From the NCBI GenBank assembly GCA_003141715.1, contig PLNF01000078.1:7011-62955 (forward strand): a DNA stretch of 55,945 bases, in the 5' to 3' direction. Position numbers and translations under genes: made by a program. This document shows positions 9,368-18,201 of this stretch, one piece after another (position 1 is the first letter of the stretch; each line of letters starts with the position of its first letter). The notes beneath the pieces are model-generated. The model saw only the letters and a list, made by a program, of their open reading frames with translations, made no database searches and was not told the origin of the DNA. This DNA comes from Bacteroidales bacterium. Its GTDB lineage: Bacteria > Bacteroidota > Bacteroidia > Bacteroidales > VadinHA17.

Positions 9368-10279
9368 TTAATTTATCTCTGACTCTACATATTCAAAAGG
9401 AAATTTTACAATACTCGACATCTCTTTCCCGACCTCCAGCATATCTCCATCTTCTTTTTCATAATACCATTTTACTATTATATTAATTCCCTTTAAACGT
9501 AAACCGGCTAAAACCTTGCAAATATCAAGAATTAACTTACCCGAGGATGAATTAAAATATTCAAAATCAAAGTTAAACTCAACCGGATCTTTTTTATCGT
9601 CCGATTTGATAAGATATAAGCTGAATTCTGCCAGCCATGAGAGAATCTGGTCGTAAAACTCCCTGACATCAGGAGGCCTTGATTCACCTGAAATCAGGTA
9701 AATTTTTTTTTCAGGATCAAGAATGACCTTTGGTGAAAAGGATGTTTGGTCAATTATCAACTTTCTCATGATATATTTATTTAAAGAAATTTTTATTTCA
9801 AAATTTGAATAGCCATTAATCAGAGGTTGAAAGCTGTAACCAATTTTATTCCCTGATTTCATAGCCATATAAATAAAACCGAGCCCGGCTCCATTTTCAC
9901 CCCGAACAGATTCTCTGTTAATTTTATGTTCGTACAAAGTTTTCAGAGCTGCTTCATTGAGGTTATTTAAGTGGTCAAGCCTTCTTGTTAAGTTCTCTTT
10001 TGCACTATCCGGTACCGGATTACCGGCAACAATATATATCTTGTCATTTTCCGTCCTGACTGAAATATGGGAATTCATTCCCGGATCAGCCGATGATAGC
10101 ACTATCTGGTTTTTATAAATATTTTCAAGACACTCAACAACAATAGCATAAACCCTTTTACAGGTTATCTTATTCAAAAATGTAAACTCCTTTGTTTTCC
10201 TGAGTCTTTTTAAAAGTAGTTCTATTACCTTTAAATCAACCGGGCCATGATAATCCAGAAGAATTTCTGATTCGGACAT
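9368..10279 (-). CDS. SiaB-like (DUF6272, GHKL-like kinase) fused to SiaC-like (DUF1987) regulatory phosphoprotein domain
   Basis: N-term with CLENIYKN and ENGAGLGFIYMAM (GHKL-like). C-term 'ISGESRPPDVREFYDQILSWL...FNFDFEYFNSSSGKLILDI' (DUF1987). Start placed at MSESEILLDYHG (CAT at 10277-10279) rather than the ORF-track start at 10330. Confidence 0.75.
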   Translation of the reverse strand: MSESEILLDYHGPVDLKVIELLLKRLRKTKEFTFLNKITCKRVYAIVVECLENIYKNQIVLSSADPGMNSHISVRTENDKIYIVAGNPVPDSAKENLTRRLDHLNNLNEAALKTLYEHKINRESVRGENGAGLGFIYMAMKSGNKIGYSFQPLINGYSNFEIKISLNKYIMRKLIIDQTSFSPKVILDPEKKIYLISGESRPPDVREFYDQILSWLAEFSLYLIKSDDKKDPVEFNFDFEYFNSSSGKLILDICKVLAGLRLKGINIIVKWYYEKEDGDMLEVGKEMSSIVKFPFEYVESEIN

Positions 10280-10455
10280 ATAATAAATCTTAATCCTGTG
10301 CACAGAGAATAGACAATTCCCGGTAAACAAACCGAGACATTAAAATTCTTCAATACGATGAAAATGTTTTTCTATATGCGTTATTATTACTAACTTGAAT
10401 TGCTTTAAGCAAAGATATATTTTATTCATTAAAGATTATTAACAATTTTAATGCT

Positions 10456-13400
10456 ATGATTGAGACAATTTTAAAAGCACTAGTACAATTATTTGCGTTA
10501 ATAAGCGACGTTCACGATATTTCTGAGATCTCAAGCAAGGAGAAGGATATCGTAAGGATATTTCTGTCACGTCAGCTGAATAATGAACTGGTAAACAGAT
10601 ACATGGAAATGTTCGATGAGTATTTAATACAGTACAATTCGGAAAAAATTGACAGGGGAAGTATTAAAGACATGAAACGTACATCCCTCACTGCTGTCAA
10701 AATTTTAGGGATATGCGAAAAGATAAATGAAGAGTTACAGCAAAAACAGAAGTTGTACGTAATAGTCCAGCTTATGGATTTTATATTATTCGGTGCTGAA
10801 ATAACCGAAAATGAGCTGGAGTTTCTTGAAACTGTATCAATAGCCTTTAATATACCACAGACAGAGTTTCAGAACATAAGAAGTTTCATATTGAAATCTG
10901 TGAATGATATCCCTGAGAAAAACAGGGTAATGATCATAAACAGCACTTATGAAAATGAGTACATAGGGATGAAACATTTGTTCAGGGAAAATCTCAAAGA
11001 CAGTATTTTACTGCTTCATATTGAAAGCACCAATACATTTATTTTAAAATACTCAGGTAAAGAAGATCTCTTCCTGAACGGGCAGAATATATTTTCCGGG
11101 CAGACTTATACTTTTGATCACGGCTCGACAATCCGGGGCTCAGGTACGAATACAATCTATTACAATGATATTTCAAGCATTTTCACTGATGAAACATTTA
11201 AACTTAAAATATCGATTGATGCCATTGATGTTTACCTGAGGTTTAAGAACAGTGAATATGGAATTCAGAAGTTCAATTTTCATGAAGAATCAGGTAACCT
11301 TGTAGGAATTTTAGGTGGGAGCGGTGTTGGTAAGACAACCCTTTTAAATGTTTTAAGCGGTATTACTCAGCCCCAGAGCGGTGAAGTGCTGATAAACGGG
11401 TATAATCTCTATTCCGAAGAAGAAAAGATCCACTTGAAAGGGTTCATTGGTTTTGTCCCGCAGGATGATCTGCTGATTGAAGAACTTACCGTCTGGCAGA
11501 ATCTTTATTACAGTGCAAGAATGTGTCTCGATAACCTTCCTGAAGCTAAACTGGTGGATGTTGTGAATAAGACTCTTTCAGAACTGGACCTTGATGAGAT
11601 CAGAAATCTGAAAGTTGGCAACAGCCTTAATAAAGTAATAAGTGGCGGACAAAGAAAAAGATTAAACATTGCTCTGGAATTAATCCGCGAACCGACAATA
11701 CTCTTTGTTGATGAACCCACATCAGGACTTTCTTCTGTTGACTCTGAAATTGTAATGAATTTACTTAAAGAACAGACAGACAGGGGGAAACTGGTAATTA
11801 TTAATATACATCAGCCTGGTTCCGACCTTTACAAAATGTTTGATAAGATTATGATCATCGACAAAGGAGGATATCAGATATTTTATGGCAATCCTTCAGA
11901 AGCAATTGTATATTTTAAAACAAGGGCCAGTTATGCGAATGCGCATGAAGACCAATGTATTACATGTGGAAATATAAACTCTGATCAGTTACTTCAGATT
12001 ATAGAAGCCAAAGTCATCAACGAGAATGGAAAACATACTCACTTAAGAAAAGTTTCCCCTCAGGAATGGGCTAAAATGTTTATGGGAGATGCTGATAAAG
12101 CAAACCAAAAAACCTTTAACAAGTACAGTACTCTCCCTGAAAATTATTACAGCATTCCCGGTCTTATAAAACAGTCAAAGATTTTTTTTATCCGTGATTT
12201 TTTATCCAAATTGACGAATAGGCAATATGTCATGATTAGCCTGCTTGGAGCGCCTCTGCTGGCTTTTCTGCTGGCATATTTTACTAAATATACCATTGGT
12301 GGAGAATACATTTTCAGCGAAAATGAAAATCTGCCGGCATATCTTTTTATGTGTGTAATTACCTCTCTCTTCCTGGGATTAATAATCAGTGCTGAAGAGA
12401 TTGTCAAAGACAGGAAGATATTGAAAAGGGAGTCATTTCTGAATCTCAGCTGGTTCAGCTACCTGAATTCGAAGGTTATGATAATGTTTTTAATATCAGC
12501 AATTCAGACAATCTCATTCATTCTGATTGGCAATTTCATTCTGGAGATTAAAGGCATGACTATTCCATACTGGATTGTACTATTTACAACATCCTGTTTT
12601 GCGAATATGCTTGGGTTGAACATTTCATCGGCATTCACCTCAGTAATAACAATTTATATACTGATACCGTTCATTCTTATACCCCAGTTATTATTCAGCG
12701 GTGTTATTGTAAAATTCGACAGGCTGCATAAAAACAATCTCTCTTCTTACGAATATGTTCCCATTATCGGGGAAATGATGACTGCACGCTGGTCGTTTGA
12801 AGCCCTGGCAGTCGAACAATTTAAAAACAATAAATATGAAAGGAATTTTTTCAAATACAATTTGGAAATAAGCCAGAATGACTGGTACTCAGTATTCCTT
12901 ATAAATGCCCTTAAAGTTGACCTGAGGGTGTGTACGGTGCTTAAGGATAGTTTACCATACAGACAAACAGTAAATAATGATTTTTATAAACTTAATTATT
13001 ATATCGAAAAGCTGAATGGATTAGCAGGTTTTGGATTAATCCGCGGAAACTGGAAAGAATCTCTTAAAGCTGAAAATTTTAATCCTGAGGCAGCGAAAGA
13101 AGCAGGAAAATATCTTGACAGTTTAACCAGACAGTTCCGGCAGGTTCGAAAAACATACAAGGACAGAAAAGATTCGGTTTCCAGATTTATTGAGGCAAAA
13201 ATCGGGGAAGATGAGTTTATAAAACTAAAAAACAATTATTATAATAAACAATTGGAGATTGTTGTTTTGGACAGATTAAGAGTTGAACAATTTATAGAAA
13301 CAGATAAGAGAATAATTCAGAAATGTGAGCCAGGCTATATGAAACCTCTTTCAAAATATGGTCGGGCACAGTTTTATGCGCCATATAAACAGATCGGGAA

Positions 13401-13542
13401 TACTAAAATTGACACATTCTGGTTCAATCTGATGGTTTTATGGATTGTAACTTTAATTTTATATATTGCCCTGTATTATAATCTTTTACAAAAGTTGGTA
13501 ACCATTTTTGAGAATTTTAAGCTAAAGGAATCAGTTAAGTAA
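10456..13542 (+). CDS. ABCG-type ABC transporter (fused ATPase and membrane domain) with N-terminal TerB-like and FHA-like region
   Basis: Walker A GGSGVGKTTLLNVLSG, signature VISGGQRKRLNIALELI, Walker B ILFVDEPTSGLSS, ABC2-type TM helices. N-terminal ~150 aa helical TerB-like. 'DLFLNGQNIFSGQTYTFDHGSTIRG' FHA-like. Confidence 0.85.
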   Translation: MIETILKALVQLFALISDVHDISEISSKEKDIVRIFLSRQLNNELVNRYMEMFDEYLIQYNSEKIDRGSIKDMKRTSLTAVKILGICEKINEELQQKQKLYVIVQLMDFILFGAEITENELEFLETVSIAFNIPQTEFQNIRSFILKSVNDIPEKNRVMIINSTYENEYIGMKHLFRENLKDSILLLHIESTNTFILKYSGKEDLFLNGQNIFSGQTYTFDHGSTIRGSGTNTIYYNDISSIFTDETFKLKISIDAIDVYLRFKNSEYGIQKFNFHEESGNLVGILGGSGVGKTTLLNVLSGITQPQSGEVLINGYNLYSEEEKIHLKGFIGFVPQDDLLIEELTVWQNLYYSARMCLDNLPEAKLVDVVNKTLSELDLDEIRNLKVGNSLNKVISGGQRKRLNIALELIREPTILFVDEPTSGLSSVDSEIVMNLLKEQTDRGKLVIINIHQPGSDLYKMFDKIMIIDKGGYQIFYGNPSEAIVYFKTRASYANAHEDQCITCGNINSDQLLQIIEAKVINENGKHTHLRKVSPQEWAKMFMGDADKANQKTFNKYSTLPENYYSIPGLIKQSKIFFIRDFLSKLTNRQYVMISLLGAPLLAFLLAYFTKYTIGGEYIFSENENLPAYLFMCVITSLFLGLIISAEEIVKDRKILKRESFLNLSWFSYLNSKVMIMFLISAIQTISFILIGNFILEIKGMTIPYWIVLFTTSCFANMLGLNISSAFTSVITIYILIPFILIPQLLFSGVIVKFDRLHKNNLSSYEYVPIIGEMMTARWSFEALAVEQFKNNKYERNFFKYNLEISQNDWYSVFLINALKVDLRVCTVLKDSLPYRQTVNNDFYKLNYYIEKLNGLAGFGLIRGNWKESLKAENFNPEAAKEAGKYLDSLTRQFRQVRKTYKDRKDSVSRFIEAKIGEDEFIKLKNNYYNKQLEIVVLDRLRVEQFIETDKRIIQKCEPGYMKPLSKYGRAQFYAPYKQIGNTKIDTFWFNLMVLWIVTLILYIALYYNLLQKLVTIFENFKLKESVK

Positions 13543-13547
13543 TCATT

Positions 13548-15278
13548 TTATTTCAGCCATTCCTCAACAGCCTGCGGACTTAATCCCGATAAACCGAGTT
13601 TATTTTTCTTGTTAAAACCATTCAGATCATTAGCAAGTTTCCCGGCTTTCTCAACTTCTTTAAGTTTAGAAACGGTGGTAAAACCCAGCTTCTGTAACGG
13701 GGCAATCCATTCCTCCGGGATACCAAGCTCCATGTATTCTTCCTTTGAACTTTGAACTTTAAACTTTGAACTTACAGGCTTCATCTGAGGAAATAACAAC
13801 ACATCCTGTATTGACGACTGATTTGTAAGAAGCATTGTCAGCCTGTCGATGCCCATTCCCATACCAGACGTAGGAGGCATGCCATACTCCAGTGCTCTGA
13901 CAAAATCCATATCGATAAACATTGCTTCATCATCTCCTTTTTCTGAAAGCTTTAGTTGATCCTGGAATCTATCTATCTGATCAATCGGATCGTTCAATTC
14001 AGAATATGCATTGGCAATCTCTTTGGAATTAATAAAAAGTTCAAACCTTTCCGTGAGTCCTGATTTGCTCCTGTGCATCTTGGTAAGGGGAGAGGTCTCG
14101 GTAGGGTAATCAATAATGAATGTAGGCTGAATAAGGCTATGTTCACATTTTTCACTGAATATAGCATCTATGAGTTTCCCCTTCCCCATAGTCTTGTCAT
14201 GTTCAACCTTTAGATTATCACATACTTTTATCAATTCAGCTTCGTCCATCCCCGATATATCAATTCCAGTGTTTTCTTTAATCGAATCAAGCATGCTTAT
14301 CCTTTTAAAAGGAGTTTTTAGATTTATAGTCTTATCCCCGTAAATGATCTCGGTCTTTCCATGAAGATCAAGAGCCGCTTTTTTCACAATCTCTTCGGTG
14401 AAAGTCATCATCCAGTTATAATCTTTATAGGCTATATAAATCTCCATTACAGTGAACTCCGGATTATGGGTACGATCCATTCCTTCATTGCGGAAATCTT
14501 TGGCGAATTCATATACACCTTCGAAGCCGCCAACAATTAATCGTTTCAGATACAGCTCATTGGCAATCCTTAAATAGAGAGGGATATCGAGTGCATTGTG
14601 ATGTGTAATAAAGGGTCTGGCGGTTGCTCCACCGGGTATAGGCTGAAGGATTGGTGTTTCAACCTCAAGATAACCCTTTGAGTTAAACAACTCGCGCATC
14701 GACTGAATTATTTGCGTCCTTTTTCTGAACACATCACGTACCTGGGGATTAACAATAAGGTCTACATATCTTTGGCGATAACGCATCTCAGGGTCAGTAA
14801 CTGCATCATACAAAATTCCATCTTTCTCCTTGACTATCGGAAGCGGTCGAATAGATTTACTGAGAACCGTAAATTCATCGACATGAACAGTTGTTTCTCC
14901 CATCTGGGTTTTAAAAATATGACCTTTCACTCCGATAATATCACCTATGTCGAGAAGACGTTTAAACACAGTGTTGTACATAGTTTTATCTTCGCCGGGG
15001 CAGATATCATCTCGACGTAAATATATCTGTATCCTGCCTGAAGAGTCCATCAACTCTGCAAATGAAGCATTGCCCATTATGCGTCTGCTCATTATCCGTC
15101 CCGCAAGACAAACCTCCTGGAAATTGTTTTTTTCAGGGCTGTAATTATCGAGAATATCCCGTGCAAAAACGCTGGTTTTATATTCAGCAGCAGGATAGGG
15201 ATTTATACCAAGTTTTCTGAGTTCATCGACAGATGTCCTTCTGATCTGCTCCTGTTCGCTTAAATTCATATTGCTCAT
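13548..15278 (-). CDS. lysS: Lysyl-tRNA synthetase with C-terminal extension
   Basis: Class II motifs: RYVDLIVNP, FRNEGMDRTHNPEFTVMEIY, GMPPTSGMGMGIDRLTMLLT. 576 aa. Confidence 0.95.
   Translation of the reverse strand: MSNMNLSEQEQIRRTSVDELRKLGINPYPAAEYKTSVFARDILDNYSPEKNNFQEVCLAGRIMSRRIMGNASFAELMDSSGRIQIYLRRDDICPGEDKTMYNTVFKRLLDIGDIIGVKGHIFKTQMGETTVHVDEFTVLSKSIRPLPIVKEKDGILYDAVTDPEMRYRQRYVDLIVNPQVRDVFRKRTQIIQSMRELFNSKGYLEVETPILQPIPGGATARPFITHHNALDIPLYLRIANELYLKRLIVGGFEGVYEFAKDFRNEGMDRTHNPEFTVMEIYIAYKDYNWMMTFTEEIVKKAALDLHGKTEIIYGDKTINLKTPFKRISMLDSIKENTGIDISGMDEAELIKVCDNLKVEHDKTMGKGKLIDAIFSEKCEHSLIQPTFIIDYPTETSPLTKMHRSKSGLTERFELFINSKEIANAYSELNDPIDQIDRFQDQLKLSEKGDDEAMFIDMDFVRALEYGMPPTSGMGMGIDRLTMLLTNQSSIQDVLLFPQMKPVSSKFKVQSSKEEYMELGIPEEWIAPLQKLGFTTVSKLKEVEKAGKLANDLNGFNKKNKLGLSGLSPQAVEEWLK
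13744..13771. repeat. Heptamer tandem repeat (tttgaac x4, one variant tttaaac) inside lysS
   Basis: tttgaac tttgaac tttaaac tttgaac. Read in frame as SSKFKVQSSK on the minus strand. Confidence 0.9.
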
Positions 15279-15297
15279 TCTGATTTGAAAATTTGTG

Positions 15298-15305
15298 CAA
15301 AGATA
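15298..15305 (-). promoter_or_regulatory. Bacteroidota -7-like element (TATCTTTG) upstream of lysS
   Basis: caaagata on + strand = TATCTTTG on -, matching TAnnTTTG. No clear -33 TTG seen. Confidence 0.4.
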
Positions 15306-15336
15306 AAAAAATCATGCATTCGTGATAGAAAGATAT

Positions 15337-16188
15337 TCAGCCTTTTAATGCTTTTATCTCATTATCGAATTTATCGCGGATGAATCTGGTCACCGGTCCA
15401 GGAACTCCCTCACCAAGAGTGTTTCCACCGAGTTCTGTTACAGGGGTAACTTCTGCTGAAGTATTTGTAATAAAGACCTCCTGGATTAATCTGATCCTGT
15501 TTTCCTGTAAAGCTTCCTCCCTGATTTTAATTCCTGAGTCCTCTGCAATCCTTATAATATTTTTCCGTGTAATTCCTGAAAGAACATGATTCGATTCAGG
15601 ATGTGTAAAAAGAGTACCATCAATCACGAAGAAGATATTTGAATGAGATCCTTCTGTAATAAACCCGTTTCTAACGAAAATACATTCTTTCAACCCATTT
15701 TCATGGGCTTCCTGAAAACTCATTGTATTGGGAAGAAGAGCCACCGATTTGATGTCGCACCTGCTCCACCTTATATCCTCTTTTAACATGACTTTAATAC
15801 CTGTTTCTTTTAACTGGCTATCAGGTACAAAACCCCAGGCACAAGCGTAGACTGTTGGTGGAACTTCAGGTGATGGGAAAGAATGACTGCGTCTGGCTGC
15901 ACCTCTTGTTACCTGAAGATATACCATTGCCGGTTGGTTTTCAAGCTTATTTAGTTTTATTAGATCATAAGCAAAAATTGGAAAGGAATCTGCTTCGGGC
16001 CAGTTAATTCTCAATTCTCTCAGACTTCTTTTCAGCCTTGTCATATGGCTGCTCATATCATAAAAAAATCCTTCATACCATCTCACAACTTCATAAATGC
16101 CATCAGCAAAGAGAAATCCCCGGTCATCCGGACTGATCTTAATTTCATCTTTCGGGAGAAGTTTCCCGTTGAAATATGCTGTTCCCAT
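15337..16188 (-). CDS. Class IV (branched-chain/D-amino-acid) aminotransferase
   Basis: MGTAYFNGKLLPKDEIKISPDDRGFLFADGIYEVVRWYEG...TEGSHSNIFFV...LSGITRKNIIRIAED. Start set at CAT 16186-16188; the track ORF extends spuriously to 16362. Confidence 0.85.
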   Translation of the reverse strand: MGTAYFNGKLLPKDEIKISPDDRGFLFADGIYEVVRWYEGFFYDMSSHMTRLKRSLRELRINWPEADSFPIFAYDLIKLNKLENQPAMVYLQVTRGAARRSHSFPSPEVPPTVYACAWGFVPDSQLKETGIKVMLKEDIRWSRCDIKSVALLPNTMSFQEAHENGLKECIFVRNGFITEGSHSNIFFVIDGTLFTHPESNHVLSGITRKNIIRIAEDSGIKIREEALQENRIRLIQEVFITNTSAEVTPVTELGGNTLGEGVPGPVTRFIRDKFDNEIKALKG

Positions 16189-16198
16189 CTTTTGAATT

Positions 16199-17635
16199 TT
16201 AAATAGCTGATATTTCTTGATTTGGTTCAATAATTTCTGTTCTGTAATTAATTGCCGATCTTGCTTCCTCCGGCGATTCAGCATTACCGCAAGCTGCCTG
16301 AACGAATAATGAAGCACCGAGTACCGTAGTTTCTTTTTGATCAATAATCTTAAGAGGAACACCCGTATAATCAGCTCTTAGCTGATTCCATAGCCTGTTT
16401 TTAGATCCGCCGCCAACACAAAGGATACTTTCAGTTTTAAAACCACCTGCATTTTCGAGAGCCCTCTTCCCTTCGGCGAGTCTTGCAGATAGTGACTCAA
16501 GAATTGCCCGGAATATTTCATCACGGGTCGATTCCATTGTAAGACCAAGTATCTGGCCTCCGGGTATGCCCTTGAGCTCTTCATAGAATTTTGGAATGAC
16601 TTTTACTCCATTACAACCTGAGGGTATCTTTTCTGCACCTGAAACCATATAATCATAAACACCATCCTTGATTTCACTGTACAAATTCCGTCTGGCCCAC
16701 TCAAGAATTCCGGATGCAATCCACTGGTTACCTATATTATACAAACCAGGTCTGGAGTCAAGTTCGGTGGTAATACCCAAATCCAGCTGCTCTTTACCTG
16801 ACCTGAATGCTTCTGATCGCACCATCAGAATTTCCCAGGTTCCTGAACTCAGGACAGGCTGTTTTTTTTCAGCGCCTGATCCGAAAATTGCAAATTGAGT
16901 GTCATGACCTGTTGCTACAACCGGTGTTCCCTTCGGAAGACCTGTCTCAGCAGAAGCTTTAGAATTGATCTTTCCGGTAACAGTTCCAGCTTCAACGGGA
17001 GACACAATTTTTTCGAAGGGGAATTTGATTTTATTTATGATATCTTCTGAGAAACCCCTGGTCTGAAGATTGGTCAACATTGATGTACCTGCCATGGTTG
17101 TATCATTAATCATTTCGCCTGTAAGCAGAAATGAGAATATTGATGGCATGAAAAGAAAAGAGGAGCTCTTTTCAACTATTTCAGGCTTTTGTTCGACAAA
17201 CCATATGAGTTTATTTATGGTATTGAATGAGAACGGAAGAACTCCGCTCTCACAATATAACTCATTAAGAGGCAAATATTTGTCTATATTTTCCATTATT
17301 GATTTTGTCCGTTCACACTGCCATGATATTACAGGGTAAAGCATTTTCCCTGATTTATCAAAGAGTGTTCCGTCAACACCAAAAGTAGTTACTGTGACCC
17401 CGGCAATGCGGTTAACATTAATCTGACTGACCACTTTTTGTGATGCCCCGCACATTTTACCCCAGATCTCTTTTATATCCCAAATCCTGTATTGAGGGTA
17501 ATCCGGATCTGGCCATGTATTGTTAGGGAATGATTCAGAGGCCAGAATTTCACCTTTACTGTCGATTGCTATAACTCTTACGTTTGTTGCACCGCAGTCG
17601 AAAACAATTACAGTATCACCTTTTGGCATTTGCAA
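16199..17635 (-). CDS. FGGY-family carbohydrate kinase, likely L-fuculokinase/rhamnulokinase type
   Basis: VIVFDCGATNVRVIAID, GHDTQFAIFGSG, CVGGGSKNRLWNQLRADYTG. Adjacent to fucI. Confidence 0.85.
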   Translation of the reverse strand: MQMPKGDTVIVFDCGATNVRVIAIDSKGEILASESFPNNTWPDPDYPQYRIWDIKEIWGKMCGASQKVVSQINVNRIAGVTVTTFGVDGTLFDKSGKMLYPVISWQCERTKSIMENIDKYLPLNELYCESGVLPFSFNTINKLIWFVEQKPEIVEKSSSFLFMPSIFSFLLTGEMINDTTMAGTSMLTNLQTRGFSEDIINKIKFPFEKIVSPVEAGTVTGKINSKASAETGLPKGTPVVATGHDTQFAIFGSGAEKKQPVLSSGTWEILMVRSEAFRSGKEQLDLGITTELDSRPGLYNIGNQWIASGILEWARRNLYSEIKDGVYDYMVSGAEKIPSGCNGVKVIPKFYEELKGIPGGQILGLTMESTRDEIFRAILESLSARLAEGKRALENAGGFKTESILCVGGGSKNRLWNQLRADYTGVPLKIIDQKETTVLGASLFVQAACGNAESPEEARSAINYRTEIIEPNQEISAI

Positions 17636-17720
17636 AGAGTTAATCTAGATTGAATTAAAGATATCCTGTTTATATTTTTACATGAAAAAAGGGATCACCG
17701 ATTAAGAAACTATCGGATTA

Positions 17721-18167
17721 TCAGAGCCCTTTTAAAAAAGCCATTGAAGATCCCGCAACAATCAGTACGACAATATAAAGTGAAAGAATAATAATTATCA
17801 GGACCCCGATATAGACAAAACAAGATTTTAGATTCTTTATAGCTTTGTGAAATTCCAGTTTATCAAGGGTTTGTATGGCATGTGAAGTGTGCTTTGAAAA
17901 ACGGAACAGGAAAAGGACCGGGAAAAAATAAATTACTGCCAGAAGCAGAATAGGCACAAACATAAGTGATTCAGGAATTCCCAGGTCTTTTCCCCCGGAA
18001 TTAAAAGCTGTAAGAAAAGTTCCAGCGATAAGGCCGATTATAACAATCAGGCCCAGGATGATAAAACCTATAATTGCAAGGAACATAGCCCATTTTCTTG
18101 TAGTATTCAGATGTTTAAGAGTTTCCTGTTCTATTTCTATTTTCCTGTTTTCAAGAGGTGTTTCCAT
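17721..18167 (-). CDS. Small membrane protein, DUF5362-like
   Basis: 148 aa, N-term TLKHLNTTRKWAMFLAIIGFIILGLIVIIGLIAG and further TM segments. Confidence 0.6.
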   Translation of the reverse strand: METPLENRKIEIEQETLKHLNTTRKWAMFLAIIGFIILGLIVIIGLIAGTFLTAFNSGGKDLGIPESLMFVPILLLAVIYFFPVLFLFRFSKHTSHAIQTLDKLEFHKAIKNLKSCFVYIGVLIIIILSLYIVVLIVAGSSMAFLKGL

Positions 18168-18201
18168 ATATTAATTTGTTTTTCTTGTTTCGCGTTTCGT
18201 C

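Noticed and set aside
14712-15020. 102-aa plus-strand ORF inside lysS
   Set aside because: Antisense to confident lysS sequence; no recognisable domain.
16189-16362. N-terminal extension of the class IV aminotransferase ORF
   Set aside because: Overlaps the upstream kinase CDS; conserved family N-terminus begins at MGTAYFNGK (16188).
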